NCBI RefSeq assembly: GCF_013350005.1 | Contig: NZ_JABVWW010000002.1 | Span: forward strand, 1 to 64,000 | Source of the DNA: Methylocystis silviterrae | Lineage (GTDB): Bacteria; Pseudomonadota; Alphaproteobacteria; Rhizobiales; Beijerinckiaceae | Direction: 5' to 3' | DNA: 64,000 bases | Notes under the pieces: model-generated | Database searches by the model: none | The model's input: the letters and a program-made list of their open reading frames with translations, nothing else | Told to the model about the DNA's origin: nothing | Program-made: the position numbers and the translations under genes | In this document: positions 36,337-45,433 of the stretch, piece by piece | How the letters are laid out: every line of letters starts with the position of its first letter | Position numbering within the stretch: the first letter of the stretch is position 1

Positions 36337-36454
36337 TCCGAATCGTCTTTGCCGCTGAAAGATCGCCACTCTATCCCGCCACGCCCCTCTGGCGAAAGGC
36401 GGCGGGCGATACAAGATAGGACCCAGCCCAAGAATCTCAGACAAGGCGCTGGCG

Positions 36455-36856
36455 ATGGCCGATGCGAACTTCCCCGTAACCCACACCGACGCCGAATGGC
36501 GCGCGCTTCTCACGCCCGAGCAATATGAGGTCATGCGCGGGCATGGCACCGAACGGCCGGGAAGCTGCGCGCTCAATCATGAAAAGCGTCGCGGCGCGTT
36601 CAACTGCGCTGGCTGCGGCCAGCCATTGTTTCGCTCGGGCGAGAAGTTCGAAAGCGGCACCGGCTGGCCGAGTTTCTTCGATCCGCTTCCCGGCGCGCTC
36701 GGCTCGACGGTCGATCGCAGCTATGGCATGGTGCGCACGGAAGTGCATTGCAGCCGATGCGGCTCGCATCTCGGGCATGTCTTCAACGATGGCCCGCCGC
36801 CGACCGGCTTGCGCTATTGCATCAATGGCGTCGCGCTCGATTTTCAGCCAGAATAG
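36455..36856 (+). CDS. msrB: Peptide-methionine (R)-S-oxide reductase
   Basis: A 133-residue repair enzyme that reduces methionine-R-sulfoxide in proteins. The zinc site is Cys51/Cys54 and Cys99/Cys102, [10 protein letters not shown] is the family core, and the catalytic Cys122 sits in RYCING. Cys38 is a possible resolving residue. Length fits a single-domain MsrB. ATG 36455 is the first good start. It is monocistronic: a 7-bp inverted repeat (CTATCGG/CCGATAG, 36868-36894) just after the stop may be a terminator but has no T-run. Confidence 0.95.
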   Translation: MADANFPVTHTDAEWRALLTPEQYEVMRGHGTERPGSCALNHEKRRGAFNCAGCGQPLFRSGEKFESGTGWPSFFDPLPGALGSTVDRSYGMVRTEVHCSRCGSHLGHVFNDGPPPTGLRYCINGVALDFQPE

Positions 36857-37540
36857 GCGTCAAAAGACTATCGGCCTTCGTGATCGCCCGATAGAGTCAA
36901 GGCTGCGACGCTGACTGCGACAAATTTTTTTCTAAGGATGTCGCAACGCATGCAGCGCCTGCCGGCTTGCGGTTTCTTCGGATAGGTAAGGATGGGGCTC
37001 GGTTTCTCCCCAGCGCAAGCGGCGAGCCTGTCCAGACCCGTCGCATCAGCTTTTCGGCCGTGTAGGAAACTTCACAATTCTTGAGCGAATGCGCGCATTG
37101 ACCGATGTGCGCGTAGCCTGTCTCTTCCTGTTCTAACGGGTAGGTGAAGGATAGGCGGTCGGCCCGGCTTGTCGAATAAGCGATTCGCCTCGCGCGTGTG
37201 TCGCGCGAGCGGGAGCCGCATCGCGGCGCCCATGACGTCGTCGCGCCGCTGGCGGCTCTGCCGGCTTGACGATCAATTTTGATTCCCGTCATACGAGGTG
37301 TCCGCAAATGAATTTTCAGTAAGCGGATTCATGCGCGCGTCGGCTCGTTGCGGCGAACCGCGGGCCTTGATGCGCGAATTGGAGAAAACGACGGTCGCAA
37401 AAAAGGCTGCAGCCTGCATCGGCAGGATTTCAGCCCGGTCGGCCGAGAGCGGGATCGGCGGCGCCGACGCTCGGTTCTCGACGAACGAAAAAAACGAATT
37501 CTGGGCTTGTGCGACGCAGGCCTGATAGGGAGTGGACTGC
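36857..37540. other. Long leader/promoter region of the serine-cycle block
   Basis: A 684-base gap between msrB and ftfL without a convincing gene. Short frames on both strands are Arg/Ser/Ala-rich and lack ribosome sites. The region should hold the promoter and regulator sites (for example a QscR-type LysR regulator as in Methylobacterium, not proven here). A candidate promoter lies at 37266-37295, leaving a leader of about 245 nt. Confidence 0.6.
37266..37295 (+). promoter_or_regulatory. Candidate sigma70-type promoter for ftfL operon
   Basis: A perfect-looking -35 TTGACG at 37266-37271 is followed after 18 bases by a weak -10 (CATACG, 37290-37295). The -10 matches poorly and the distance to ftfL is about 245 nt, so this is only a candidate. 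Confidence 0.3.
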
Positions 37541-39274
37541 ATGTCAGAACGGTCAGCCGCCGCGCCGGGCGCGAGCGGAAAGGACAACCAGCATCTTGCG
37601 CCGAAGTCCGACATCGAGATTTCGCAGGCCGCCAAGATGCGGCCGATTATCGACGTCGCGCGCGACAAGCTCGGCATCCCGGCCGAACATGTGCAGCCCT
37701 ACGGCCACTACAAGGGCAAGATTTCCCTCGACTACATCTCCTCGCTCGACAGCCAGGCCGACGGCAAGCTGATCCTCGTCACGGCGATCACGCCCACACC
37801 CGCCGGCGAAGGCAAGACGACGACGACCGTCGGCCTCACGGACGGTCTCAATCACATCGGCAAAAAGGCGCTGTGCTGTCTGCGCGAGCCCTCGCTCGGT
37901 CCCTGTTTCGGCGTTAAGGGCGGCGCCGCCGGCGGCGGCTATGCGCAGGTCGTGCCGATGGAGGACATCAACCTCCACTTCACCGGCGACTTCCACGCCA
38001 TCGGCGCGGCGAACAATCTGCTCGCGGCGCTGATCGACAATCACATCTATTGGGGCGGCGAGCCCAAGATCGATTCGCGCCGCGTTGCATGGCGGCGCGT
38101 CGTCGACATGAACGACCGCGCATTGCGCTCGATCGTGTCGTCTCTCGGCGGAGTTTCGAACGGCTTCGCCCGCGAGGACGGATTCGACATCACCGTCGCT
38201 TCGGAAGTGATGGCGATCTTCTGCCTAGCTTCGGACTTCGCCGATCTGCAGCGGCGGCTCGGCGACATTATCGTCGGCCAGACCCGCGACAAGAAAAGCG
38301 TGCGCGCCTCGGAAGTGAAGGCGGCGGGCTCCATGGCCGCGCTGCTCAAGGACGCGATCGCGCCCAATCTCGTGCAGACCTTGGAGAACAACCCGGCCAT
38401 CATCCACGGCGGGCCTTTCGCCAATATCGCGCATGGCTGCAATTCGGTGATCGCGACGAAGGCCGGCCTGAAGCTCGCCGACTACGTCGTGACGGAGGCG
38501 GGCTTCGGCGCCGATCTCGGCGCGGAGAAATTCTTCGACATCAAGTGCCGCAAGGCGGGCCTCAAGCCCGACATCACGGTGATCGTCGCGACGATTCGCG
38601 CGCTCAAGATGCATGGCGGCGTCGCCAAGGACGATCTGAAGGCCGAGAATGTCGCGGCGGTCGAGAAGGGCTTCGAGAATCTGAAGCGCCATATCGGCAA
38701 TGTCCGCAAATTCGGCGTGCCGGTGCTTGTTTCGATCAATAAGTTCTCGTCGGATACGGCGGCCGAGATGGCGGCGCTCGACAAGCTCTGCAAGGTGGAA
38801 GGCGTCGAATGCGTCGTCGCCGACAATTGGGGCTCCGGCGGCGCCGGCGCGGCGGATCTCGCCAGGGCGGTCGTCAACACCATCGAGACGCAGCCCTCGA
38901 ACTTCAAGCCGCTGTATCCGGACGACATGCCGCTTGCCGAGAAGGTGCGCACGATCGCCAAGGAACTCTACGGCGCCGCCGATATCTCCTATGATTCGAG
39001 CATCAAGGCGCGCTTTGCCGAACTGGAGAAGGAAGGCTTCGGCAACTTCCCGGTCTGCATCGCCAAGACGCAATACAGCTTCTCGACGGATCCAAACGCC
39101 AAAGGCGCGCCTTCGGCCTTCACGATCCCGATCCGCGAATTGCGCCTCTCCGCGGGCGCCGAGTTCATCGTGGTGGTGTGCGGCGACATCATGACGATGC
39201 CGGGACTGCCGAAGGTCCCAGCCGCCAACAACATCTACGTTGACGAATCCGGCCGTATCGCCGGCCTGTTCTAG
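37541..39274 (+). CDS. ftfL: Formate-tetrahydrofolate ligase
   Basis: Enzyme of 577 residues that makes 10-formyl-H4F from formate, H4F and ATP, the entry of formate into the assimilatory C1 branch. It has the P-loop [37 protein letters not shown], the DINLHFTGD segment, and [17 protein letters not shown]. Length is normal (about 560). ATG 37541 with AGGGAG upstream is preferred over GTG 37532. It is the first gene of the serine-cycle run, 62 nt before sga. Confidence 0.97.
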   Translation: MSERSAAAPGASGKDNQHLAPKSDIEISQAAKMRPIIDVARDKLGIPAEHVQPYGHYKGKISLDYISSLDSQADGKLILVTAITPTPAGEGKTTTTVGLTDGLNHIGKKALCCLREPSLGPCFGVKGGAAGGGYAQVVPMEDINLHFTGDFHAIGAANNLLAALIDNHIYWGGEPKIDSRRVAWRRVVDMNDRALRSIVSSLGGVSNGFAREDGFDITVASEVMAIFCLASDFADLQRRLGDIIVGQTRDKKSVRASEVKAAGSMAALLKDAIAPNLVQTLENNPAIIHGGPFANIAHGCNSVIATKAGLKLADYVVTEAGFGADLGAEKFFDIKCRKAGLKPDITVIVATIRALKMHGGVAKDDLKAENVAAVEKGFENLKRHIGNVRKFGVPVLVSINKFSSDTAAEMAALDKLCKVEGVECVVADNWGSGGAGAADLARAVVNTIETQPSNFKPLYPDDMPLAEKVRTIAKELYGAADISYDSSIKARFAELEKEGFGNFPVCIAKTQYSFSTDPNAKGAPSAFTIPIRELRLSAGAEFIVVVCGDIMTMPGLPKVPAANNIYVDESGRIAGLF

Positions 39275-39336
39275 CGCGTTCCCGGCGTCATCGACGCCGC
39301 GCCATCTGAAACCCGCCGCTCGAAAGGAGCTTGAGA

Positions 39337-40530
39337 ATGTTGAATTCCAGAATTCCCGGCAGGAACTTCCTGTTTGTGCCGGGCCCGACCAATCTGCCCG
39401 ACCGCATCGTGCGCGCCATGTCGGTCGCGTCCGAAGACCATCGCTCGCCGACGTTCCCTGACCTGGTCAAGCCGCTCTTCCCCGGCCTGAAGAAGGTCTT
39501 CGGCACGGAAAAGGGCCACGCCTTCATTTTCCCGGCGTCCGGCACCGGCGGCTGGGAAGCCGCGATCACCAACACGCTGTCGCCCGGCGACAAGGTTCTG
39601 GCGCAGCGCTTCGGCCAGTTCTCCCACCTGTGGATTGATCTGTGCAAGCGCCAGGGCCTGGACGTCGTCGTGCAGGAGCGCGAGTGGGGCACCGGCAATG
39701 ATCCGGAGCTGATTGAAGAGACGCTGAAGGCCGACAAGAATCATGAGATCAAGGCCGTTCTCGCTACGCATAATGAGACGGCGACCGGCGTGACCTCGGA
39801 CATCGCCGCGGTGCGCAAGGCGATGGACAACGCCAAGCATCCGGCGATGCTCTTCGTCGACGGCGTCTCCTCCGTCGCCTCGCTTGAATTTAAGATGGAC
39901 GAATGGGGAGTCGACGTGATCGTCTCCGGCTCGCAGAAGGGCTTCATGCTGCCTGCCGGCCTGTTGCTGATGGCGGCGAGCCCGAAAGCGATCGAAATGG
40001 GCAAGACCAACAAGGGTCGCCGCGCTTACTTTGAATTCCAGGACATGATCGCCCAGAACGCGAACGGCTATTTCCCTTATACGCCCTCCGTGCCGCTGCT
40101 CTATGGCCTCAAGGAATCGCTCTCGATTCTGTTCGAGGAAGGCCTCGATCAGGTCTACAAGCGCCACCACCACCTCGCCGAGGGCTGTCGCGCCGCGGTC
40201 GCGGCCTGGGGCCTCAAGTGCTGCGCGAAGGAGCCGAAGTGGAATTCCGACACCGTCACCGCCATTGTGGTGCCGGAAGGCTATGACGCCGCCAAAGTCA
40301 TCGAGACCGCCTACAAGCGCTACAACCTCGCGCTCGGCGCCGGCCTCTCGGAAGTCGCGGGCAAGGTGTTCCGCATCGGCCATCTCGGCGACTTGAACGA
40401 GCTGATGCTGCTTGGCGCCATCGCAGGCGCAGAAATGGCGATGCTCGACCATGGCATCAAGTTGACGCCCGGCTCCGGCGTCGCGGCGGCGCAGGCGGTC
40501 TACCGCGCCAATCCGATGCTCAAGATGTAA
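39337..40530 (+). CDS. sga: Serine-glyoxylate aminotransferase
   Basis: PLP enzyme of 397 residues, class V aminotransferase fold, converting serine and glyoxylate to hydroxypyruvate and glycine in the serine cycle. It starts with the family-typical FLFVPGPTNLP, has PASGTGGWEAAI, VDGVSSVASLEF and the PLP lysine in VSGSQKGFMLP. ATG 39337 has AAAGGAG 7 nt upstream; a TTG codon at 39331 is less likely. It supplies glycine for the next turn and hydroxypyruvate for HprA. Confidence 0.97.
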   Translation: MLNSRIPGRNFLFVPGPTNLPDRIVRAMSVASEDHRSPTFPDLVKPLFPGLKKVFGTEKGHAFIFPASGTGGWEAAITNTLSPGDKVLAQRFGQFSHLWIDLCKRQGLDVVVQEREWGTGNDPELIEETLKADKNHEIKAVLATHNETATGVTSDIAAVRKAMDNAKHPAMLFVDGVSSVASLEFKMDEWGVDVIVSGSQKGFMLPAGLLLMAASPKAIEMGKTNKGRRAYFEFQDMIAQNANGYFPYTPSVPLLYGLKESLSILFEEGLDQVYKRHHHLAEGCRAAVAAWGLKCCAKEPKWNSDTVTAIVVPEGYDAAKVIETAYKRYNLALGAGLSEVAGKVFRIGHLGDLNELMLLGAIAGAEMAMLDHGIKLTPGSGVAAAQAVYRANPMLKM

Positions 40531-40619
40531 ATCGGCAACCGGCGGTCGGAGCGTTTCGACCGCCGGAGCCCGATGAACGACTGCCAAAAAAAGAATTGAG
40601 AAAGAGGGGAAACCAGGAC

Positions 40620-41561
40620 ATGTCGCACAAAATCGTCTTTCTCGATCGGGAAACGCTCGACGCCAATGTGCGCAAGCCAAATTTTCCTCACGAATACACG
40701 GAATACGCCCAGACGGCGCCCGACCAGATCGTTGAACGCCTGAAGGGCGCGACGATCTGCATCACCAATAAGGTGCCGCTGCGCGAAGCGACGTTGAAGC
40801 AGCTTCCTGGCCTCAAGCTCATCGCCGTCGCCGCGACCGGCACGGACGTCATCGACAAGGCCTATACGAGCGGCAACGGGATCGTCGTCTCCAACATTCG
40901 CAACTATGCGTTCAACACGCTGCCCGAACATGTGTTCGCGCTGCTGTTCGCGCTGCGTCGCAATTTGGTGAACTATTATAATTCCGTTCGGCAGGGGCGC
41001 TGGGGCGAAGCCAATCAATTCTGCTACTTCGACTATCCGATCTATGACATCGCCGGCTCGACGCTCGGCATTATCGGCTATGGCGCTCTCGGCAAGGAAA
41101 TCGAAAAGCGGGCCACCGCGCTCGGCATGAAAGTGCTGATCAATGACGTCACGGACGTGCCGAACAAGGTCGACATCCCGACGATCCTGCGCGAGGCGGA
41201 CGTCATCACGCTCAACCTGCCGCTCACGCCAGAGACCAAGAACATGATCGGCGCGAAGGAGTTCGCGTCGATGAAGAAGTCCGCCTGCATCATCAATACG
41301 GCGCGCGGCGGCATCGTCGACGAGGCGGCGCTCGCCGACGCGCTCCGCAAAGGCGTGATCGCGGGCGCCGGCTTCGACGTGCTGACGGTCGAGCCGCCCA
41401 AGAACGGCAACATCCTGCTCGATCCGACGATTCCCAATCTCATCATCACGCCGCATGTCGCCTGGGCCTCGAAAGAGGCGATGCAGGTGCTGGCCGACCA
41501 GCTCGTCGACAATATCGACGCCTTTGTCGCCGGCAGCCCGCGCAACGTCGTAGCGGCGTAA
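40620..41561 (+). CDS. hprA: Hydroxypyruvate reductase (NADH-dependent)
   Basis: D-isomer-specific 2-hydroxyacid dehydrogenase of 313 residues reducing hydroxypyruvate to D-glycerate. It has the NAD motif LGIIGYGALGKEIE, the catalytic Arg in NTARGGIVDE, Glu in VEPPKNG and His in ITPHVAWAS. ATG 40620 follows an AGGGGAAACCAGGA stretch. The 89-nt gap after sga and the 153-nt gap before mtdA (filled by a palindromic repeat) are the widest within the run up to mtkB. Confidence 0.96.
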   Translation: MSHKIVFLDRETLDANVRKPNFPHEYTEYAQTAPDQIVERLKGATICITNKVPLREATLKQLPGLKLIAVAATGTDVIDKAYTSGNGIVVSNIRNYAFNTLPEHVFALLFALRRNLVNYYNSVRQGRWGEANQFCYFDYPIYDIAGSTLGIIGYGALGKEIEKRATALGMKVLINDVTDVPNKVDIPTILREADVITLNLPLTPETKNMIGAKEFASMKKSACIINTARGGIVDEAALADALRKGVIAGAGFDVLTVEPPKNGNILLDPTIPNLIITPHVAWASKEAMQVLADQLVDNIDAFVAGSPRNVVAA

Positions 41562-41588
41562 GGAAAGCCGATGCTTCGCTCCCTCAGC

Positions 41589-41697
41589 CGTCATGCCCGC
41601 GCTTGTCGCGGGCATCCACGCGGCGCCTCTCAGGAGCGATTGAAAAATGTTTTGCACCGTTCCGGCGTGGATGGCCGGAACAAGCCCGGCCATGACG
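41589..41697. repeat. Palindromic dispersed repeat, copy 1
   Basis: A 109-bp element bounded by CGTCATG and CATGACG. Near its left end is a GCCCGCG...CGCGGGC stem (TGCCCGCGCTTGTCGCGGGCA). Near its right end is a GGCCGG...CCGGCC stem. It lies in the hprA-mtdA gap inside the operon. A second element with the same ends and left-hand stem is at 62523-62658, and a looser relative is at 53630-53728. Confidence 0.8.
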
Positions 41698-41714
41698 TGG
41701 CCTGAGGACATCCA

Positions 41715-42575
41715 ATGACCAAAAAACTGCTTTTCCTTTTCGACACCGATCCGGTTCCGAGCGTTTTCGACACGGTGGTCGGCTATGACGGCGGCGCCGA
41801 CCGCATCATCGGCTATGGCGGCGTGACGCCCGAAAACGTCGGCGCGCTGGTCGACGGCTGCATTTACACGCGCGGTCCGAAGGAAAAACAAAATACGGCG
41901 ATCTTCGTCGGCGGCGGCGACATGACGGCCGGCGAAGCCGTGTTCAAAGCGGTGAAGAAGCGTTTCTTCTCGAATTTCCGCGTGTCGGCGATGCTCGATT
42001 CGAACGGCTCGAACACGACCGCCGCAGCCGGCGTGGCGCTGCTCGCCAAGGCAAGTTCGCTCAAGGGCAAGAAAGCCGTCGTGCTCGCCGGCACCGGCCC
42101 GGTCGGCATGCGCGCCGCGGCGATGCTGAACATCGAGGGCGCGGAAGTGACAATCACCTCGCGTCAAAAGTCGCGCGCCGAGGCCGCGGCGAAAGCCATT
42201 CAGGAGCGCTTCGGCTTCACGCCCGGGGTGATCGAAGCGTCGGATAACGCAGCGCGCGCCCAGGCCGTCAAAGGCGCTCAGATCGTCTTCGCGGCAGGCG
42301 CCATCGGCGTCCCGCTGCTCGACGAGCAGGATTGGCAGAACGATCCGACGATCGAACTCATCGCCGACTGCAACGCGCAGCCGCCGCTCGGCGTCGGCGG
42401 CGTCGAGGCGACCGACAAGGCCAAGGAGCGTCACGGCAAGATCGTCATCGGCGCGCTGGGACTGGGCGGGCTCAAGCTCAAATTGCATCGCGAATGCGTC
42501 GGCAAGCTGTTTGACGCCGCCGACCAAGTGTTCGACTGCGAAAATATTTATGCGCAAGCCAAAGAGCTCGCCTGA
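41715..42575 (+). CDS. mtdA: Methylene-H4F/methylene-H4MPT dehydrogenase (NADP)
   Basis: A 286-residue enzyme that interconverts methylene- and methenyl-tetrahydrofolate with NADP(H). It begins MTKKLLFLFDTDPVPSVFD, the typical MtdA N-terminus, and has the C1-binding and NADP site segments GYGGVTPENV, AMLDSNGSNTTAAAG, AGTGPVGMRAA and TSRQKSRAE. It belongs to the MtdA family of methylotrophs, not the FolD family. It is 12 nt before fchA, its pathway neighbour. ATG 41715 is the only sensible start. Confidence 0.97.
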   Translation: MTKKLLFLFDTDPVPSVFDTVVGYDGGADRIIGYGGVTPENVGALVDGCIYTRGPKEKQNTAIFVGGGDMTAGEAVFKAVKKRFFSNFRVSAMLDSNGSNTTAAAGVALLAKASSLKGKKAVVLAGTGPVGMRAAAMLNIEGAEVTITSRQKSRAEAAAKAIQERFGFTPGVIEASDNAARAQAVKGAQIVFAAGAIGVPLLDEQDWQNDPTIELIADCNAQPPLGVGGVEATDKAKERHGKIVIGALGLGGLKLKLHRECVGKLFDAADQVFDCENIYAQAKELA

Positions 42576-42587
42576 CCGAGGAAAGAT

Positions 42588-43220
42588 ATGAGCGCCAAGA
42601 CCGATACGATTGGAAAATTCCTCGACGAACTCGCCAGCGATGCGCCGACTCCCGGCGGCGGCGGCGCGGCGGCGCTTTCGGGCGCCATGGGCGCGGCGCT
42701 CGTTTCGATGGTGTGCAATCTCACCATCGGCAAAAAGAATTACGAAGCCGTTTCAGCCGATCTGCAGCTCACTCTCGCCAAGGCTGAAAAGCTGCGCGCC
42801 GAGCTGACCGCGGGCGTCGATGAAGACGTCGTCGCCTTCAACACGCTGATGGGCGCCTACGGCTTGCCGCGCGGCACGGATGAGGAGAAGGCGAAGCGCT
42901 CGGAGACGATTCAGTCGGCGCTGAAAGAAGCGACGCTGGCGCCGCTGAAGACGTGCAAAATCTGCTATGACGTCATCAGCCTGTCGAAAGAGGCCGCCGA
43001 CAAGGGCAACCTCAACGTCATCAGCGACGCCGGAGTCGCGGTGCTCGCCGCCAATGCCGGACTGCGTAGCTGCGCCCTCAATGTCTTCATCAACGCCAAG
43101 GCGATCAAGGATCGCGACTTCGCCGAGCAGCAGCTTGCCGAAGTCAATGCGCTGCTCGCCAAGGCCGCGGCCGAGACGGAAGCGGTCTATGAGACGGTCA
43201 AAGCCAAAATAGGCGGCTGA
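42588..43220 (+). CDS. fchA: Methenyl-H4F cyclohydrolase
   Basis: A 210-residue cyclohydrolase of the FTCD-C family that converts methenyl-H4F to 10-formyl-H4F, linking FtfL and MtdA. Its N-terminus has [25 protein letters not shown], and GEDV-type [11 protein letters not shown] and [15 protein letters not shown] follow. It is predicted all-helical. AGGAAAG before ATG 42588 is the ribosome site. It lies 12 nt after mtdA and 34 nt before mtkA. Confidence 0.96.
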   Translation: MSAKTDTIGKFLDELASDAPTPGGGGAAALSGAMGAALVSMVCNLTIGKKNYEAVSADLQLTLAKAEKLRAELTAGVDEDVVAFNTLMGAYGLPRGTDEEKAKRSETIQSALKEATLAPLKTCKICYDVISLSKEAADKGNLNVISDAGVAVLAANAGLRSCALNVFINAKAIKDRDFAEQQLAEVNALLAKAAAETEAVYETVKAKIGG

Positions 43221-43254
43221 GGAAGCCGCGCCGCATTGCGAGGAGAGGACTGAA

Positions 43255-44427
43255 ATGGACGTCCACGAGTATCAGGCCAAGGAAATACTGGCGAGCCACG
43301 GCGTCGAAGTTCCGCCCGGCACGGTCGCTTTCAGCCCGGATCAGGCGGTCTACGCCGCTACTGAACTCGGCGGCTCGCATTGGGTCGTCAAGGCGCAAAT
43401 TCACGCCGGCGCGCGCGGTAAGGCTGGCGGCGTCAAGCTCTGCCGCACCTATCACGAAGTGCAGCAGGCGGCGCGCGATCTGCTCGGCAAACGGCTCGTC
43501 ACGTCGCAGACCGGGCCGGAAGGCAAGCCGGTGCAGCGCGTTTATGTCGAGGTCGCCGATCCTTTCGAGCGCGAGATTTATCTCGGCTATGTTCTCGACC
43601 GCAAATTGGAGCGCGTGCGCGTCATCGCTTCGAAGCATGGCGGCATGGATATCGAAGAGATCGCCAAGAACACCCCCGACGAACTGCTCCAGGTCATCGT
43701 CGAGCCCGCCGTCGGCCTGCAGCAGTTTCAGGCGCGCGAACTCGCCTTTCAGCTCGGCCTCAATATCAAACAGGTCTCGCGCGCGGTGAAGACGATCATG
43801 GGCGCCTATCGCGCCTTCCGCGACAATGACGCGACCATGCTCGAGATCAATCCGCTGGTCGTCACCAAGGACGACAAGGTGCTGGCGCTCGACGCGAAGA
43901 TGTCCTTCGACGACAATGCGCTGTTCCGCCGTCACAACATCGTCGACATGAACGATCCCTCGCAGAGCGATCCGCGCGAGGCGCAGGCGTCGGAGCACAG
44001 CCTGAATTACATCGGCCTCGACGGCGAGATCGGCTGCATCGTCAATGGCGCCGGACTCGCCATGGCGACGATGGACATGATCAAGCACGCGGGCGGCAAT
44101 CCGGCGAACTTCCTCGACGTCGGCGGCGGCGCTTCGCCAGAGCGCGTCGCGACCGCGTTCCGTCTCGTTCTGTCGGATCGACGCGTGAAGGTCGTGCTCG
44201 TCAACATCTTTGCCGGCATCAATCGTTGCGACTGGGTCGCGCAGGGCGTCGTTGACGCGGTGCGCGCCGAAAAGATCGAGGGCGTTCCGCTCGTCGTGCG
44301 CCTCGCCGGCACCAATGTCGAAGCGGGCAAGAAGATCATCGCCGAAAGCGGCATTCCGATCATCCAGGCCGACACGCTGGCCGAAGCCGCCGAGAAGGCT
44401 GTCGCCGCCTATCAGGGCGCCAAGTAA
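43255..44427 (+). CDS. mtkA: Malate thiokinase (malate-CoA ligase), large subunit
   Basis: An ATP-grasp enzyme of 390 residues, homologous to SucC, that activates malate to malyl-CoA with MtkB. Landmarks: [15 protein letters not shown], the ATP-grasp [20 protein letters not shown] and [14 protein letters not shown], and [14 protein letters not shown] in the C-terminal CoA-ligase domain. Sequence alone cannot separate it from succinyl-CoA synthetase beta. The position before mtkB, ppc and mclA decides for malate. GAGGAGAG is the ribosome site. Confidence 0.95.
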   Translation: MDVHEYQAKEILASHGVEVPPGTVAFSPDQAVYAATELGGSHWVVKAQIHAGARGKAGGVKLCRTYHEVQQAARDLLGKRLVTSQTGPEGKPVQRVYVEVADPFEREIYLGYVLDRKLERVRVIASKHGGMDIEEIAKNTPDELLQVIVEPAVGLQQFQARELAFQLGLNIKQVSRAVKTIMGAYRAFRDNDATMLEINPLVVTKDDKVLALDAKMSFDDNALFRRHNIVDMNDPSQSDPREAQASEHSLNYIGLDGEIGCIVNGAGLAMATMDMIKHAGGNPANFLDVGGGASPERVATAFRLVLSDRRVKVVLVNIFAGINRCDWVAQGVVDAVRAEKIEGVPLVVRLAGTNVEAGKKIIAESGIPIIQADTLAEAAEKAVAAYQGAK

Positions 44428-44444
44428 GCGCCGGAGAACGACAC

Positions 44445-45332
44445 ATGAGCATTCTCATTGACGAAAAGACGCCGATCCTGGTCCAGGGCATCACCGGCGA
44501 CAAGGGCAGTTTCCACACCAAGGAGATGATCGACTACGGCAGCAATGTCGTCGCCGGCGTCACGCCCGGAAAGGGCGGCAAGACTCACCACGGCGTGCCG
44601 GTGTTCAACACGGTCCGCGAAGCGGTGCGCGAAACCGGCGCGCAGGCGTCGATCACCTTCGTCGCGCCAGCCTTTTGCGCCGACGCGATCATGGAGGCCG
44701 CCGACTCCGGCGTGCGCTTGATCTGCTCGATCACCGACGGCATTCCGGCGCAGGACATGATGCGCGTGAAGCGCTACTTCCTGCGTTTTCCCAAGGATCG
44801 CCGGCCGATGTTGGTCGGACCGAACTGCGCCGGCATCATTTCGCCGGGCAAGGCGATGCTCGGCATCATGCCTGGCCACATTTACAAGCAGGGCCCGGTG
44901 GGGCTGATCTCGCGCTCCGGCACGCTCGGCTATGAAGCGGCGTCGCAGCTGAAGTCGCTCGGCCTCGGCATATCGACCTCGGTCGGCATCGGCGGCGATC
45001 CGATCAACGGCTCGTCGTTCCTCGACCATCTGGTGCTGTTCGACAAGGACCCGGAGACCGAGGCCGTGCTGATCATCGGCGAGATCGGTGGTCCGCAGGA
45101 GGCCGAAGCCTCCGCCTGGATCAAGGAGAATTTCTCCAAGCCGGTGATCGGCTTCGTCGCCGGCCTCACGGCGCCCAAGGGCCGCCGCATGGGCCACGCC
45201 GGGGCGATCATTTCGGCGACGGGCGACAGCGCCGCGGAAAAAACCGAGATCATGAAGTCCTACGGGCTGACCGTCGCGCCGAGCCCGGCGGAATTCGGAT
45301 CGACCGTCGCCAAGGTATTGCAGAGCGCCTGA
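44445..45332 (+). CDS. mtkB: Malate thiokinase, small subunit
   Basis: A 295-residue SucD-like subunit with a CoA-binding Rossmann domain (DEKTPILVQGITGDKGSFH, GSNVVAGVTPGKGG) and the phosphohistidine loop in RRMGHAGAII with the active-site His. It forms malyl-CoA from malate, CoA and ATP together with MtkA. It is 17 nt behind mtkA. Downstream the gap to ppc is 101 nt, with no clear hairpin. As for mtkA, the call rests on context. Confidence 0.95.
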   Translation: MSILIDEKTPILVQGITGDKGSFHTKEMIDYGSNVVAGVTPGKGGKTHHGVPVFNTVREAVRETGAQASITFVAPAFCADAIMEAADSGVRLICSITDGIPAQDMMRVKRYFLRFPKDRRPMLVGPNCAGIISPGKAMLGIMPGHIYKQGPVGLISRSGTLGYEAASQLKSLGLGISTSVGIGGDPINGSSFLDHLVLFDKDPETEAVLIIGEIGGPQEAEASAWIKENFSKPVIGFVAGLTAPKGRRMGHAGAIISATGDSAAEKTEIMKSYGLTVAPSPAEFGSTVAKVLQSA

Positions 45333-45433
45333 GGAATGCAGCATTGGCGTCGGCGCCTTAGCGCGCCGCCGCCGGGCCGTATTTCGCGAAGCCGTTCATC
45401 CTGCGCGGCGTCGTGAGCGCCTAAGGAGTTTTG

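Noticed and set aside
37273-37525. Short open frames in the leader of ftfL
   Set aside because: They have no ribosome site and no protein-like composition; the region is better read as promoter and leader.
40500-42557. A 685-codon open frame antisense to hprA and mtdA
   Set aside because: It mirrors two strongly conserved genes and crosses the palindromic repeat; composition is unlike a real protein.
43255-45332. Succinyl-CoA synthetase (sucCD)
   Set aside because: Sequence class is shared, but the position between fchA and ppc-mclA is the known mtkAB arrangement, and no TCA-cycle gene is adjacent.
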